Positions 36,935-44,805 of a stretch of 64,000 nt of DNA are shown piece by piece. This DNA is from Microvirga pudoricolor (GTDB lineage: Bacteria > Pseudomonadota > Alphaproteobacteria > Rhizobiales > Beijerinckiaceae): positions 62,001 to 126,000 of the forward strand of contig NZ_JAFEMB010000001.1 in the NCBI RefSeq assembly GCF_016892705.1, in the 5' to 3' direction. The position numbers and the translations under genes were made by a program. Below the pieces are notes generated by a model, which worked only from the letters and a program-made list of their open reading frames with translations, had not been told where the DNA came from and searched no databases. Position 1 is the stretch's first letter; each line of letters begins with the position of its first letter.

Positions 36935-38995
36935 ATGGCACCCAACGGACAGGCGGCACCTCAGGCGAGACATCCTGCGGGTCCTCGATGCTTTGCCATC
37001 GTGGGCCCCTTCCAAAGCGGCAAGACCACGCTCCTCGAAGCCATCCTGGAGCGCACCGGCGCCATCAGCCGGGCCGGACGGGTCTCGGACGGCGCCAGCG
37101 CGGGCGATTCCAGCGCGGAGGCCCGCGCCCACGCCATGAGCGTCGAGCCCAATGTGGCGACGGTTTCGTTCCTGGGCGAGGCCATGACCTTCATCGATTG
37201 CCCAGGCTCGGTGGAGTTCCTGCACGATCTGCGCAACGTGGCCCCGGTCTGCGACGCCGCCATCGTGGTGTGCGAGGCGGACGAGCGGAAGATCCCGGCG
37301 CTGGAAATCGTTCTGCGCGAGCTCGAGGAGGCGCAGATCCCGCGGTTTCTGTTCGTCAACAAGATCGATACGGCCACGCGCCGGCTGCGGGAAACGCTTG
37401 CGCTCCTGCAGCGCGCCTCCCGCACCCCGCTCCTGCTGCGCCAGATCCCGATCTGGAAGGACGGCATCGCGATCGGCTTCATCGACCTCGCCCTGGAGCG
37501 AGCCTTCATCTACCGCGAGCATGCGCCGAGCGAGATCGTGGACGTGCCGGACGGGGAGCTGCCCCGGGAGCGCGAGGCCCGTTTCGCCATGCTGGAAAAG
37601 CTCGCCGATTACGACGACGCCCTGATGGAGGAACTCATCTCTGAGATCGAGCCGCCCAAGGACCGGGTCTTCGACGATCTCGCCAAGGAGTTGCGGGGCG
37701 GCCATGTGGTCCCGGCGCTCATCGGCTCCGCCGAGCGGGGCAACGGCGTGACACGGCTCCTGAAAGCCCTGCGCCACGAGGCCCCGCTCCTGTCCGAAAC
37801 CTGCGCGCGGCTGGGCGTGGCGCCCGACGGGCCGCCGCTGGCCCAGACCGTCAAAACGCTCCATGCGGGGCAAGGCGGCAAGCTGTCCCTGGCGCGGGTC
37901 CTGCGCGGCGCCTTCCATGAGGGCGAGACCGTGATCGGATCGCGCGGGCAGGAGAGCCGCATCGCCAGCCTGTTTTCCCTGGTGGGTTCGGGCGCGACGC
38001 GCATCCAGGAGGCCAGGGCGGGCGATTTCGTGGGATTCGGCCGCCTCGAGGGCATCGCCACGGCGGAAAGCTTCGCCACCGGCAAGGCCAAGCCCGACGC
38101 GGTCCTGTCAGTCGTCGTGCCCAAACCCGTCTACGCTTTCGCTCTCAAGGTGCGGGACCGCAAGGACGACGTGCGCCTGTCCAGCGCGCTGACGAAGATC
38201 GTCGAGGAGGATCCGGCCCTGTCGGTCGAGACCCGGCCCGAGCTGGGAGAGATCCGCCTTCACGGGCAAGGCGAGATGCACCTGCGGGTCGCCATCGAGC
38301 GTCTGGCTTCGCGCTTCCAGGTCCAGGTGGAGACGGCCAAGCCTCACGTGGCCTATTGCGAGACCATCCGGGCGCCGGCTGCCGCACGGGGACGCCACAA
38401 GAAGCAGACCGGCGGACATGGGCAGTTCGGCGACGTGGCCATCGAGGTGGCCCCCCTGCCCCGGGGTGAGGGGTTCGCGTTCCAGGACAGCATCACGGGC
38501 GGCGTGGTGCCCCGGCAGTACATACCGTCCGTGGAGACGGGAGTGCGCGACGCCATCAGGTGCGGTCCCCTCGGCTTTCCCGTCGTCGACCTCGCGGTTC
38601 GGCTGACGGACGGCTCCTATCACAGCGTCGATTCCTCCGACGCGGCCTTCCAGGCCGCCGCCAGGATCGCCCTGGCCGAGGCCCTGCCCAAGGCCAAGCC
38701 GGTCCTGCTGGAGCCGGTCCTGTCCGTGGAAATCGCCGTCCCGTCGGAGGCGCTCGCCCGGGCCACGGGCCTCGTGACGGCCCGCCGGGGCCAGATCCTG
38801 GGCTATGACGCACGCCCCGGTTGGGACGGCTGGGACGTGCTCAGCGCCTCGATCCCGGAGGCCGAGATGGGCGACCTCATCGTGGAGCTCCGTTCTGTGA
38901 CGGCGGGGGTGGGCACGTTCTCGACCCGGTTCGACCACATGGCCGAGATGTCGGGGCGGCCCTCCGAGGCGGTGGTGCGGATGAATGCCCACTAG
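36935..38995 (+). CDS. Elongation factor G-like GTPase (divergent paralogue)
   Basis: A 686-residue EF-G-type translational GTPase with all five domains. G1 is GPFQSGKTTLL, G3 is FIDCPGSVEF (DCPG), and G4 is FVNKID. A domain IV block reads KKQTGGHGQFGDVAIEV, and domain V ends GVGTFSTRFDHMAEM. The P-loop has Gln-Ser where normal EF-G has Asp-His-Gly, and residues after it (SDGASAGDSSAEARAHAMS) differ from the standard switch I. It is therefore a paralogue rather than the main EF-G, perhaps a recycling or backup factor. GGAGGAG precedes ATG 36935. Confidence 0.85.
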   Translation: MAPNGQAAPQARHPAGPRCFAIVGPFQSGKTTLLEAILERTGAISRAGRVSDGASAGDSSAEARAHAMSVEPNVATVSFLGEAMTFIDCPGSVEFLHDLRNVAPVCDAAIVVCEADERKIPALEIVLRELEEAQIPRFLFVNKIDTATRRLRETLALLQRASRTPLLLRQIPIWKDGIAIGFIDLALERAFIYREHAPSEIVDVPDGELPREREARFAMLEKLADYDDALMEELISEIEPPKDRVFDDLAKELRGGHVVPALIGSAERGNGVTRLLKALRHEAPLLSETCARLGVAPDGPPLAQTVKTLHAGQGGKLSLARVLRGAFHEGETVIGSRGQESRIASLFSLVGSGATRIQEARAGDFVGFGRLEGIATAESFATGKAKPDAVLSVVVPKPVYAFALKVRDRKDDVRLSSALTKIVEEDPALSVETRPELGEIRLHGQGEMHLRVAIERLASRFQVQVETAKPHVAYCETIRAPAAARGRHKKQTGGHGQFGDVAIEVAPLPRGEGFAFQDSITGGVVPRQYIPSVETGVRDAIRCGPLGFPVVDLAVRLTDGSYHSVDSSDAAFQAAARIALAEALPKAKPVLLEPVLSVEIAVPSEALARATGLVTARRGQILGYDARPGWDGWDVLSASIPEAEMGDLIVELRSVTAGVGTFSTRFDHMAEMSGRPSEAVVRMNAH

Positions 38996-39001
38996 GGCTG
39001 A

Positions 39002-39220
39002 CGATATTCGCGGTTGGATAATCAGATCTGGACGGTCATCGGTGTGTCAGAATACCGATGACCTCATCGCATCCCTGAATACAGCCTTAAGGAAGTTGCG
39101 AGGTTCCAGGATCTGTGGAAGCGTCACCCCCATTCGGACAAGCTTGACCTTTTCCACAGGAAGCAGCGGAACGGCAGCCTTGTCACGAGGTTCAGATTGG
39201 TGGAGCGTCAGCCTCGGTAG
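39002..39220 (+). pseudogene. Possible decayed gene remnant
   Basis: In one frame the codons read protein-like (LDNQIWTVIGVSEYR), then a TGA at 39059, then a further 52 codons without a start (EYSLKEVARFQDLWKRHPH, continuing to RLVERQPR) and a TAG at 39218. The base composition is lower in GC than the neighbours. There is no start codon for the second part. Best explained as the tail of an inactivated transferred gene, but a chance open stretch is possible. Confidence 0.3.
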
Positions 39221-39266
39221 GCTGAGCGGCATTGGCTCCCTCATAGGGCGATTCTTAGGACATGAT

Positions 39267-39458
39267 ATGACGAAGTCTCTCAAAGCACTGCTGGAGGCCG
39301 CTAAAACCGTGGAGGTAACGCGCGAGCATCGCGAGCAGCAAAGGCGCAGCTTCGCTTATGGGAACACCCATTTCGAGAATAGTCGCATCACGCGCAAGAT
39401 GATTGATGAACAGGCGGAGAAGCTCGCCAGGGAAGAGCATGAACCCAAGCGGCCCTGA
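39267..39458 (+). CDS. Small antitoxin-like protein upstream of Fic
   Basis: A 63-residue helical, charged protein (MTKSLKALLEAAKTVEVTRE, then REQQRRSFAYGNTHFENSRI). Small proteins with the SFAYGN-type core commonly precede fic genes and act as antitoxins that restrain the AMP-transferase. A clean inhibitory (S/T)xxxE(G/N) motif is not obvious: THFEN is one residue short and SFAYGN lacks the Glu. Its stop overlaps the fic start by 20 bases, so the two are co-translated. AGGA lies upstream of the ATG at 39267. Lower GC than its surroundings. Confidence 0.65.
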   Translation: MTKSLKALLEAAKTVEVTREHREQQRRSFAYGNTHFENSRITRKMIDEQAEKLAREEHEPKRP

Positions 39459-40119
39459 GAAGCGGGACAGTAAGGCGTTTGAGCCTGAACTCATCAATGA
39501 CCCGCAGATAAAAGCGGAGGCGGAGGCTCTCAATGGCCTACGGCAATACGATGCTGGTATCTCTGCCGTACAAAGCGCGCTCGATCGAGGGTCGTTCAAG
39601 TTGAGACCGTCGCTCGTATTGGGACTTCAGCGAGAAGCGCTGAAGGGGATCAGCATGTATGCTGGCAACTTTCGGCCTGCCGGAATGGAAATCGAAGGAA
39701 GCAAGCACGAGCCGCCAGGGGCACACCTCGTTCCGGAACTGATCGAGGAAATGTGTGATTACGTCAATGAGAACTGGGAGAGTTCAACGCCAATCCACCT
39801 TGGGGCTTATCTTATGTGGCGCCTCAACTGGATTCATCCTTTCGCGGATGGCAATGGCAGGACGTCCCGCATCCTCTCTTATGTCGTGATGTCGATCCGG
39901 GCGCAGTCCTTGCTTCCTGGAACACCGACGATCCCCGATCAGATTGTTGAAAACCGCGTCCCCTATTTCGATGCCCTGGACGCCGCGGATGAAGCCTGGA
40001 GCCACGGTCAGGTCAATGTGTCGAAGATGGAAGCGCTCCTGGCCGGCATGCTCGCCCGCCAATTGGCAGGATTCTATGAATTCGCGGGCGGCAAAATCGA
40101 TGCCTCGGAGGATTCGTAG
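39439..40119 (+). CDS. Fic-family adenylyltransferase-type protein (toxin of TA pair)
   Basis: A 226-residue Fic-domain protein. The complete active motif HPFADGNGRTSR lies at residues 133-144, with catalytic His133, phosphate-binding Asn139 and Arg141/Arg144. Such enzymes transfer AMP (or other nucleotides) to hydroxyl groups on target proteins. An upstream helical segment and a flap-like region (RPAGMEIEGSKHEPPG) are as expected. No N-terminal inhibitory helix with S/TxxxE(G/N) is evident, which fits inhibition in trans by the small protein encoded just upstream. The gene overlaps that protein by 20 bases. GC and codon use are lower than the flanks, suggesting transfer. Confidence 0.9.
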   Translation: MNPSGPEKRDSKAFEPELINDPQIKAEAEALNGLRQYDAGISAVQSALDRGSFKLRPSLVLGLQREALKGISMYAGNFRPAGMEIEGSKHEPPGAHLVPELIEEMCDYVNENWESSTPIHLGAYLMWRLNWIHPFADGNGRTSRILSYVVMSIRAQSLLPGTPTIPDQIVENRVPYFDALDAADEAWSHGQVNVSKMEALLAGMLARQLAGFYEFAGGKIDASEDS

Positions 40120-40120
40120 T

Positions 40121-40300
40121 TCATTTCCAGAGAACCCAAGCGCCTGACGCTGGAACATTCCACTCCGGCTTGAGCTTGGCAGGCATTGTCTTGCAACTTG
40201 CCTCAGCGAGGTCGAGAATCCTCGCATCCAAGCTTTGCCGCCTCCCCATCGACAAAAGAGTTCCGTCGCGCCACATTAGAGCCATGTAAGGAGACGCCAT
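40121..40300 (-). CDS. Candidate 59-residue protein convergent with fic
   Basis: An open frame from ATG 40300 to TGA 40121. The product is protein-like (MASPYMALMWRDGTLLSMGR and DARILDLAEASCKTMPAKLK), ending with a Trp-rich tail WVLWK. GGAG touches the start codon, so its ribosome site is not ideal. It is convergent with fic, the stops lying one base apart, and has the same lower GC as the islet. No family recognised; it could be a third component of the islet or a fortuitous frame. Confidence 0.4.
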   Translation of the reverse strand: MASPYMALMWRDGTLLSMGRRQSLDARILDLAEASCKTMPAKLKPEWNVPASGAWVLWK

Positions 40301-40314
40301 CTCCAGCGTAACAG

Positions 40315-40333
40315 CTTCGCGTGCAGCGCGAAG
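40315..40333 (+). promoter_or_regulatory. Hairpin immediately before the fadD ribosome site
   Basis: CTTCGCG and CGCGAAG form a 7-bp stem with a five-base loop that ends right where the fadD Shine-Dalgarno GGGAGG begins. It could influence access to the ribosome site. Confidence 0.35.
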
Positions 40334-40342
40334 GGAGGATCC

Positions 40343-42061
40343 ATGAACGCCACGCCCCAGGCGGCCACTTTCTCGGCCGGAGCGGATGCTCCATCAAAAC
40401 CCTGGCTTGCGTCCTACCCGCCCAGCGTACCGCCCGCCATCGACGAGAATGTCGGGACCCTCGTGGACATGCTGCAGGCCAGCGTTTCGGCCTTTCCGGA
40501 GCGCCCGGCGGTGGAGAGCTTCGGCTCCCGCATGACCTATACCGAGCTCGGCCGCGCCTCGGACGCCGTGGCGTCCTGGCTCCAGCATCAGGGGCTCGAG
40601 AAAGGCGACCGCGTCGCCATCATGCTTCCGAACGTCATGGCCTATCCGGCGGTCATCTTCGGAATCCTCAAGGCCGGCTATGCCGTGGTCAACGTCAACC
40701 CGCTCTATACGGCGCGGGAACTCGGTCACCAGATCCAGGATTCCGGCGCCCGGATCCTCTTCGTCCTGGAGAACTTCGCCCACACCGTCGAGGAAGCGCT
40801 TCCCTCCCTCAAGCTTGACCGTACCGTCATCGTGGCGCCCGGCGACCTGCTGGGCCTCAAGGGCGCGATCGTCAACCTCGTGTCCCGCCGGGTGAAGCGG
40901 GCCGTCAAACCCTACCGTCTGCCGAGCTCGATCACGTTCAAGACCGTGATGAAGGAAGAGGGAAGCTGCAAGCCGAAGGCGGTGGCGGTCTCGCCAGACG
41001 ACGTGGCCTTCCTGCAATATACCGGCGGCACCACGGGCATCGCCAAGGGGGCCGTCCTGCTGCACCGCAACGTCGCCGCCAACGTGATCCAGACCGAGTT
41101 CTGGATGCGGCCGCATTTCGGCGAGCGGACGGATCACGTGATGATCGCGGCGCTGCCGCTCTACCATATCTTCGGGCTGACGGTCTGTTCCCTGCTCGTG
41201 GTGAGGATCGGCGGGTGCCAGCTCCTCATCGCCAACCCGCGCGACATTCCGGGCTTCGTGAAAACGCTCAAGTCCCGGCCCTTCACTCTCATGGCCGGCG
41301 TGAACACCCTCTACAACGCCCTCGCCAACGCGCCGGGCATCGAGCAGGTCGACTTCTCCCGCATGGTGCTGGCGGCGGCCGGCGGCATGGCCACGCAGGA
41401 GGCCGTGGCGCGCAAGTGGAAGCTCATCACGGGCAAACCCATCGTGGAGGGCTACGGCTTGTCCGAGACCTCGCCCATCGTGTGCATCAACCGCCTCGAC
41501 ATCGAGGATTTCACGGGCACCATCGGGTATCCGATCCCGTCCACGGACGTGTCCGTGCGATCCGGTGACGGCACGCCCCTGCCCTACGGCGAGCGCGGGG
41601 AACTCTGCATCAAGGGCCCCCAGGTGATGGCGGGCTACTGGAAGAGACCCGACGAGACCGCCAAGGTCATGACCGCCGACGGCTATTTCCGCAGCGGCGA
41701 CGTCGCCGTAATCGAGCCGGACGGCAGGGTGCGGATCGTCGACCGGATGAAGGACATGGTCCTCGTGTCGGGCTTCAACGTCTATCCCAACGAGGTGGAG
41801 GACGTGCTCGTTCGCCATCCGGGCGTCCTGGAGGCCGCCGTGATCGGGCTGCCGGATGAGGCGTCCGGCGAGGCCGTGGTGGCCTATGTGGTGCGCAAGG
41901 ATCAGGCCCTTCAGGCCGATGCCCTGCGGGCCTTCTGCCGCGAGAACCTGACGGGCTACAAGGTGCCGCGCCGGATCGAGTTCCGGGAGGCGCTTCCGAA
42001 GACGAACGTCGGAAAGGTGCTGCGCCGGGCGCTCAAGGACGAGGCCATGGGCGCGGCGTAA
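40343..42061 (+). CDS. fadD: Long-chain fatty acid--CoA ligase
   Basis: A 572-residue acyl-adenylate-forming enzyme that activates free fatty acids to acyl-CoA for beta-oxidation. The P-loop is QYTGGTTGIAKGAVL, A5 is EGYGLSETSPIV, and A7/A8 are YFRSGDVAVIEPDGRVRIVD and RMKDMVLVSGFNVYP. The C-terminal catalytic Lys is in PKTNVGKVLRR. Length and motifs match FadD. GGAGG lies six bases before the ATG. Monocistronic, with a palindromic repeat downstream. Confidence 0.94.
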   Translation: MNATPQAATFSAGADAPSKPWLASYPPSVPPAIDENVGTLVDMLQASVSAFPERPAVESFGSRMTYTELGRASDAVASWLQHQGLEKGDRVAIMLPNVMAYPAVIFGILKAGYAVVNVNPLYTARELGHQIQDSGARILFVLENFAHTVEEALPSLKLDRTVIVAPGDLLGLKGAIVNLVSRRVKRAVKPYRLPSSITFKTVMKEEGSCKPKAVAVSPDDVAFLQYTGGTTGIAKGAVLLHRNVAANVIQTEFWMRPHFGERTDHVMIAALPLYHIFGLTVCSLLVVRIGGCQLLIANPRDIPGFVKTLKSRPFTLMAGVNTLYNALANAPGIEQVDFSRMVLAAAGGMATQEAVARKWKLITGKPIVEGYGLSETSPIVCINRLDIEDFTGTIGYPIPSTDVSVRSGDGTPLPYGERGELCIKGPQVMAGYWKRPDETAKVMTADGYFRSGDVAVIEPDGRVRIVDRMKDMVLVSGFNVYPNEVEDVLVRHPGVLEAAVIGLPDEASGEAVVAYVVRKDQALQADALRAFCRENLTGYKVPRRIEFREALPKTNVGKVLRRALKDEAMGAA

Positions 42062-42105
42062 AAGGTCGTGCCGGCCTCATGATCGCAGTGTCGTTTGTCT
42101 CGAAG

Positions 42106-42221
42106 CCTCATCCTGAGGGCCCGCATAGCGGGCGTCTCGAAGGATGGTCCAGTTGGCACCGGAAGCACTCCGCTGAATCATCCTTCGAGACGAATGGCTC
42201 TGCTATTCCCTCAGGATGAGG
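42106..42221. repeat. Palindromic extragenic repeat, class C
   Basis: A two-tier palindrome. The outer arms CCTCATCCTGAGGG (42106) and CCCTCAGGATGAGG (42208) enclose inner arms CGTCTCGAAGGATG (42133) and CATCCTTCGAGACG (42179). All arms match perfectly, so the element can form nested hairpins. This type is common in Hyphomicrobiales gaps. It lies between fadD and the convergent small secreted protein. Confidence 0.85.
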
Positions 42222-42247
42222 ACTTGCGCTTTGCCCCCCGGCAATCC

Positions 42248-42481
42248 TCACATCACCGGACAAGGCCGGCTCGTCACCACCCATGACATGACGTTGATGG
42301 CCATCCCGCACTCGGCCACCCGAGGGCCGTCCGGCGTGGCCATGCAGGCGCTTTCTCCTTCGGCGAAGATGCGGCCCTCCATGCGGCAATAGCAGTCCGG
42401 CAGCTTGGCTTCGTGGACCTGACCAATCGATAGGGCGGGAGCGGCGACCAGAGCCGCAATCGTGAGCATGATGCGCAGCAT
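42248..42481 (-). CDS. Small secreted cysteine-rich protein
   Basis: A 77-residue protein with a signal peptide (residues 1-18) and a short mature domain with five cysteines: Cys30 and Cys32 in DCYCR, then Cys46, Cys58 and Cys74 in MACM-, ECGM- and RPCP-type contexts. Periplasmic or extracellular, probably disulfide-bonded. Similar small proteins occur in related genomes (memory). GGAGG lies eight bases before the ATG. Function unknown. Confidence 0.7.
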   Translation of the reverse strand: MLRIMLTIAALVAAPALSIGQVHEAKLPDCYCRMEGRIFAEGESACMATPDGPRVAECGMAINVMSWVVTSRPCPVM

Positions 42482-42536
42482 GGCGCGATCCTCCGGCGGA
42501 TGTCCCGGATTCTACGCTCAATGCGGGGGGCTCAAA

Positions 42537-42564
42537 AGAAAAAAGCCGGGCGCGGGGCCCGGCT
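42537..42564 (-). terminator. Strong intrinsic terminator, minus strand
   Basis: On the minus strand, AGCCGGGC, a five-base loop and GCCCGGCT form an 8-bp stem followed by TTTTTTCTTTT. It lies 270 bases after the lsrB stop, too far for a simple lsrB terminator, so it may end a long 3 prime UTR or a separate small RNA. Confidence 0.8.
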
Positions 42565-42734
42565 AAGTCAAGAGGTCCGACAAAAATTCGTCAAAACCTT
42601 CCAGAGGGAACGGCCGACACGACAGCGCTGGGAGGAAGTAGCGGTGCCGTGTGAAATCAGCCAATGCCGATATCGCAAGCATCGTGCTTTTTCGCAATGC
42701 AATATGCCTCATGAAAGGGCTGCGCCGCGCGCAT

Positions 42735-42770
42735 AGCTTGACGCAAGGGACGACATAATTCCGTCAAGCT
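42735..42770. promoter_or_regulatory. Inverted repeat with TTGACG in both directions
   Basis: AGCTTGACG and CGTCAAGCT are perfect 9-base arms separated by 18 bases. CAAGCTTTGAAGCTTG follows immediately as a second palindrome. Each arm contains TTGACG, a -35-like hexamer, on opposite strands. It could be an operator or a promoter for the transcript that ends at 42537. Confidence 0.4.
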
Positions 42771-42837
42771 TTGAAGCTTGGCTTTAGGCTAGAAGGCTCA
42801 AGAGGCTGTCTGTGCAGGCTTTTCTGCAAAGATGAGT

Positions 42838-43728
42838 CTAGAACGTCCAGCGCTGGGCCTTGTTGATGAGGAAGTCGCGGAAGGCTTGCACCCGCGCTAC
42901 CGAGCGCATTTCCTCTGCATAAACCAGATAGCTGTCGAGAGAGGGCATCTCCACGTCACGCAGGATCTGCACGAGGTTGGGATTGCCCACCACCGCGTAA
43001 TCCGGCAGCACGCCGATTCCCGCGCCGGTCTCCACCGCGATCTTCAAGGCCGTGATGTTGTTCACCACGTAATGATAGGCGCGCGGCTCCTTGCCCTCGC
43101 GGCCGGCTGTGGAGAGCCAGTGCACGGCCATGAGGTAGGAGGGCTGCTGGCCGCCAAAGGAAACGATGCGGTGCTCGTCCAGGTCTTCCAGGCTCTTGGG
43201 CTCGCCGAAACGCTTGATGTAGTCCGTCGACGCATAGACGTGAAAGTGCACCGTGAACAGGCGGCGCTGGATCAGGTCCGGCTGGGCGGGGCGACGCAGG
43301 CGGATCGCCACGTCGGCTTCCCGCATGGCCAGGTCCAGCTCCTCGTTGGAGAGCAGCAGCTCGACCCGCACATCCGGATACAGGTCCATGAACTCGGCGA
43401 TGCGCTGCGCGAGCCAGATGGAACCGAGGCCGACCGTCGTGGTGACCTTCAGGTCCCCCGACGGGCGCTCGCTCGTCTCCACGAGGCGGGCCTTGGTGGT
43501 TTCGAGCCGCATGCGCATGTCACGGGCGGCCCGGAACAGGAGATCGCCCTGCTCGGTCAGGATGAGACCGCGGGCGTGGCGGTGGAACAGGGGGGCCTTG
43601 AGCTCCCGCTCCAGGGCGCTGATCTGGCGGCTCACCGCCGACTGGCTCAACCCCAGATCGTCACCGGCGCGCGTGAAGCTGCCAGCTTCGGCGACGGTGT
43701 AAAAAATCCGGATCTTGTCCCAGTCCAC
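42838..43728 (-). CDS. lsrB: LysR-family regulator, LsrB-like
   Basis: A 296-residue LysR regulator. The N-terminal winged helix reads MDWDKIRIFYTVAEAGSFTR and SQSAVSRQISALE, then HRHARGLILTEQG, and the periplasmic-binding-protein-like effector domain follows. Sequence and position just downstream of trxB match LsrB of Sinorhizobium, which controls symbiosis, LPS and redox genes. I see no cysteine in the whole protein, so a thiol-based sensing mechanism as proposed for S. meliloti LsrB is not possible here. Part of the ELM1-trxB-lsrB run. Confidence 0.85.
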   Translation of the reverse strand: MDWDKIRIFYTVAEAGSFTRAGDDLGLSQSAVSRQISALERELKAPLFHRHARGLILTEQGDLLFRAARDMRMRLETTKARLVETSERPSGDLKVTTTVGLGSIWLAQRIAEFMDLYPDVRVELLLSNEELDLAMREADVAIRLRRPAQPDLIQRRLFTVHFHVYASTDYIKRFGEPKSLEDLDEHRIVSFGGQQPSYLMAVHWLSTAGREGKEPRAYHYVVNNITALKIAVETGAGIGVLPDYAVVGNPNLVQILRDVEMPSLDSYLVYAEEMRSVARVQAFRDFLINKAQRWTF

Positions 43729-43842
43729 GGTATTCCCCCGATGACCCTCCCTCTGGAAGCAGGTCGCGTGATCGTCTTACCAATACATGGGCAGACGCAA
43801 CAGGAATTCCGTTCGAAGGCTTAATTCTCTGTTTATGTGTGG

Positions 43843-44805
43843 CTATTCGGCAGCTTCGCGGGATTCTTCCAGGGTCGCGAGGTAGCGCTCGGCCTCCAGC
43901 GCCGCCATGCAGCCCATGCCGGCCGCCGTGACGGCCTGGCGATAGACGTCGTCGGTCACGTCGCCCGCCGCGAACACGCCCGGCACGTTGGTCTCCGGGG
44001 AACCGGGCTTGGTCTGGAGGTAGCCGCCCGCCTTCATGTCGAGCTGGCCCGCGAACAGCTCCGTCGAGGGCTTGTGGCCGATGGCGACGAAGACGCCGTC
44101 CGTGTTGAAGTCCGAGACCTGCCCCGTGACGAGGTTCTTGAGACGCACATGGGTCACCGAGGCGGGCCCTTGCGTGCCGCAGATCTCTTCGACGGCCGAG
44201 TTCCAGATCACGCTGATGTTGGGATGCTTGTGCAGCCGGTCCTGCAGGATCTTCTCGGCGCGCAGGGAGTCGCGCCGGTGCACGAGGGTTACCTTGGAGG
44301 CGAGTTGGGCCAGATAGAGCGCTTCCTCCACGGCCGTGTTGCCGCCGCCCACCACCAGCACCTCCTTGCCCCGGTAGAAGAAGCCGTCGCAGGTGGCGCA
44401 GGCCGAGACGCCGAAGCCCTGGAAGAGCGCCTCGGAGGGCAGGCCCAGCCACTTGGCCTGGGCGCCCGTGGAGATGATCAGGGCGTCGCAGCTGTAGGTG
44501 TTGCCGGAATCGCCCTCGAGGCGGAAGGGGCGCTGGTTCAGGTCGACCCGGGTGACGTGGTCGGAGATCATGCGGGTGCCCACATGCTCGGCCTGCATGC
44601 GCATCTGCTCCATGAGCCAGGGTCCCTGGATCGTGTCGGCGAAGCCCGGATAGTTCTCCACGTCCGTGGTGATCATAAGCTGGCCGCCGGGCTGGAAGCC
44701 GGAGATGAGCACCGGCTCCACCAGGGCGCGGGCCGCATAGATCGCCGCCGTATAGCCGGCCGGGCCGGAGCCGATGATCATGAGCTTGGCGTGGATATGG
44801 GCCAT
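43843..44805 (-). CDS. trxB: Thioredoxin-disulfide reductase
   Basis: A 320-residue NADPH-dependent flavoenzyme. The FAD motif is IGSGPAGYTAAIYAAR, the redox-active pair Cys-Ala-Thr-Cys lies in SACATCDGFFY, the NADPH motif is VVGGGNTAVEEALYL, and the C-terminal FAD block is VFAAGDVTDDVYRQAVTAAGMGC. It keeps thioredoxin reduced in the cytoplasm. The ATG at 44805 shares one base with the stop of the ELM1 gene (TGATG), so the two are translationally coupled. GGAG precedes it. Confidence 0.96.
   Translation of the reverse strand: MAHIHAKLMIIGSGPAGYTAAIYAARALVEPVLISGFQPGGQLMITTDVENYPGFADTIQGPWLMEQMRMQAEHVGTRMISDHVTRVDLNQRPFRLEGDSGNTYSCDALIISTGAQAKWLGLPSEALFQGFGVSACATCDGFFYRGKEVLVVGGGNTAVEEALYLAQLASKVTLVHRRDSLRAEKILQDRLHKHPNISVIWNSAVEEICGTQGPASVTHVRLKNLVTGQVSDFNTDGVFVAIGHKPSTELFAGQLDMKAGGYLQTKPGSPETNVPGVFAAGDVTDDVYRQAVTAAGMGCMAALEAERYLATLEESREAAE

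Larger units (their letters stand above)
42482..42837. other. Intergenic region downstream of lsrB with terminator and inverted repeats
   Basis: 356 bases without a confident gene. It holds a strong minus-strand terminator (42537-42564), a perfect inverted repeat (42735-42770) and a 39-codon minus-strand frame (42683 to 42564) of doubtful coding value ending at the terminator. The layout suggests an unannotated leftward transcript. Confidence 0.5.

Noticed and set aside
38985-39266. Upstream extension of the Fic antitoxin to a 157-residue protein
   Set aside because: The extra 94 residues overlap the EF-G-like gene end and the decayed remnant in another frame; the ATG at 39267 has a ribosome site and gives the expected small antitoxin size.
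42500-42736. 78-codon plus-strand frame over the gap after lsrB
   Set aside because: It reads straight through the terminator hairpin and inverted repeat and gives a Lys/Arg-rich product without a ribosome site.
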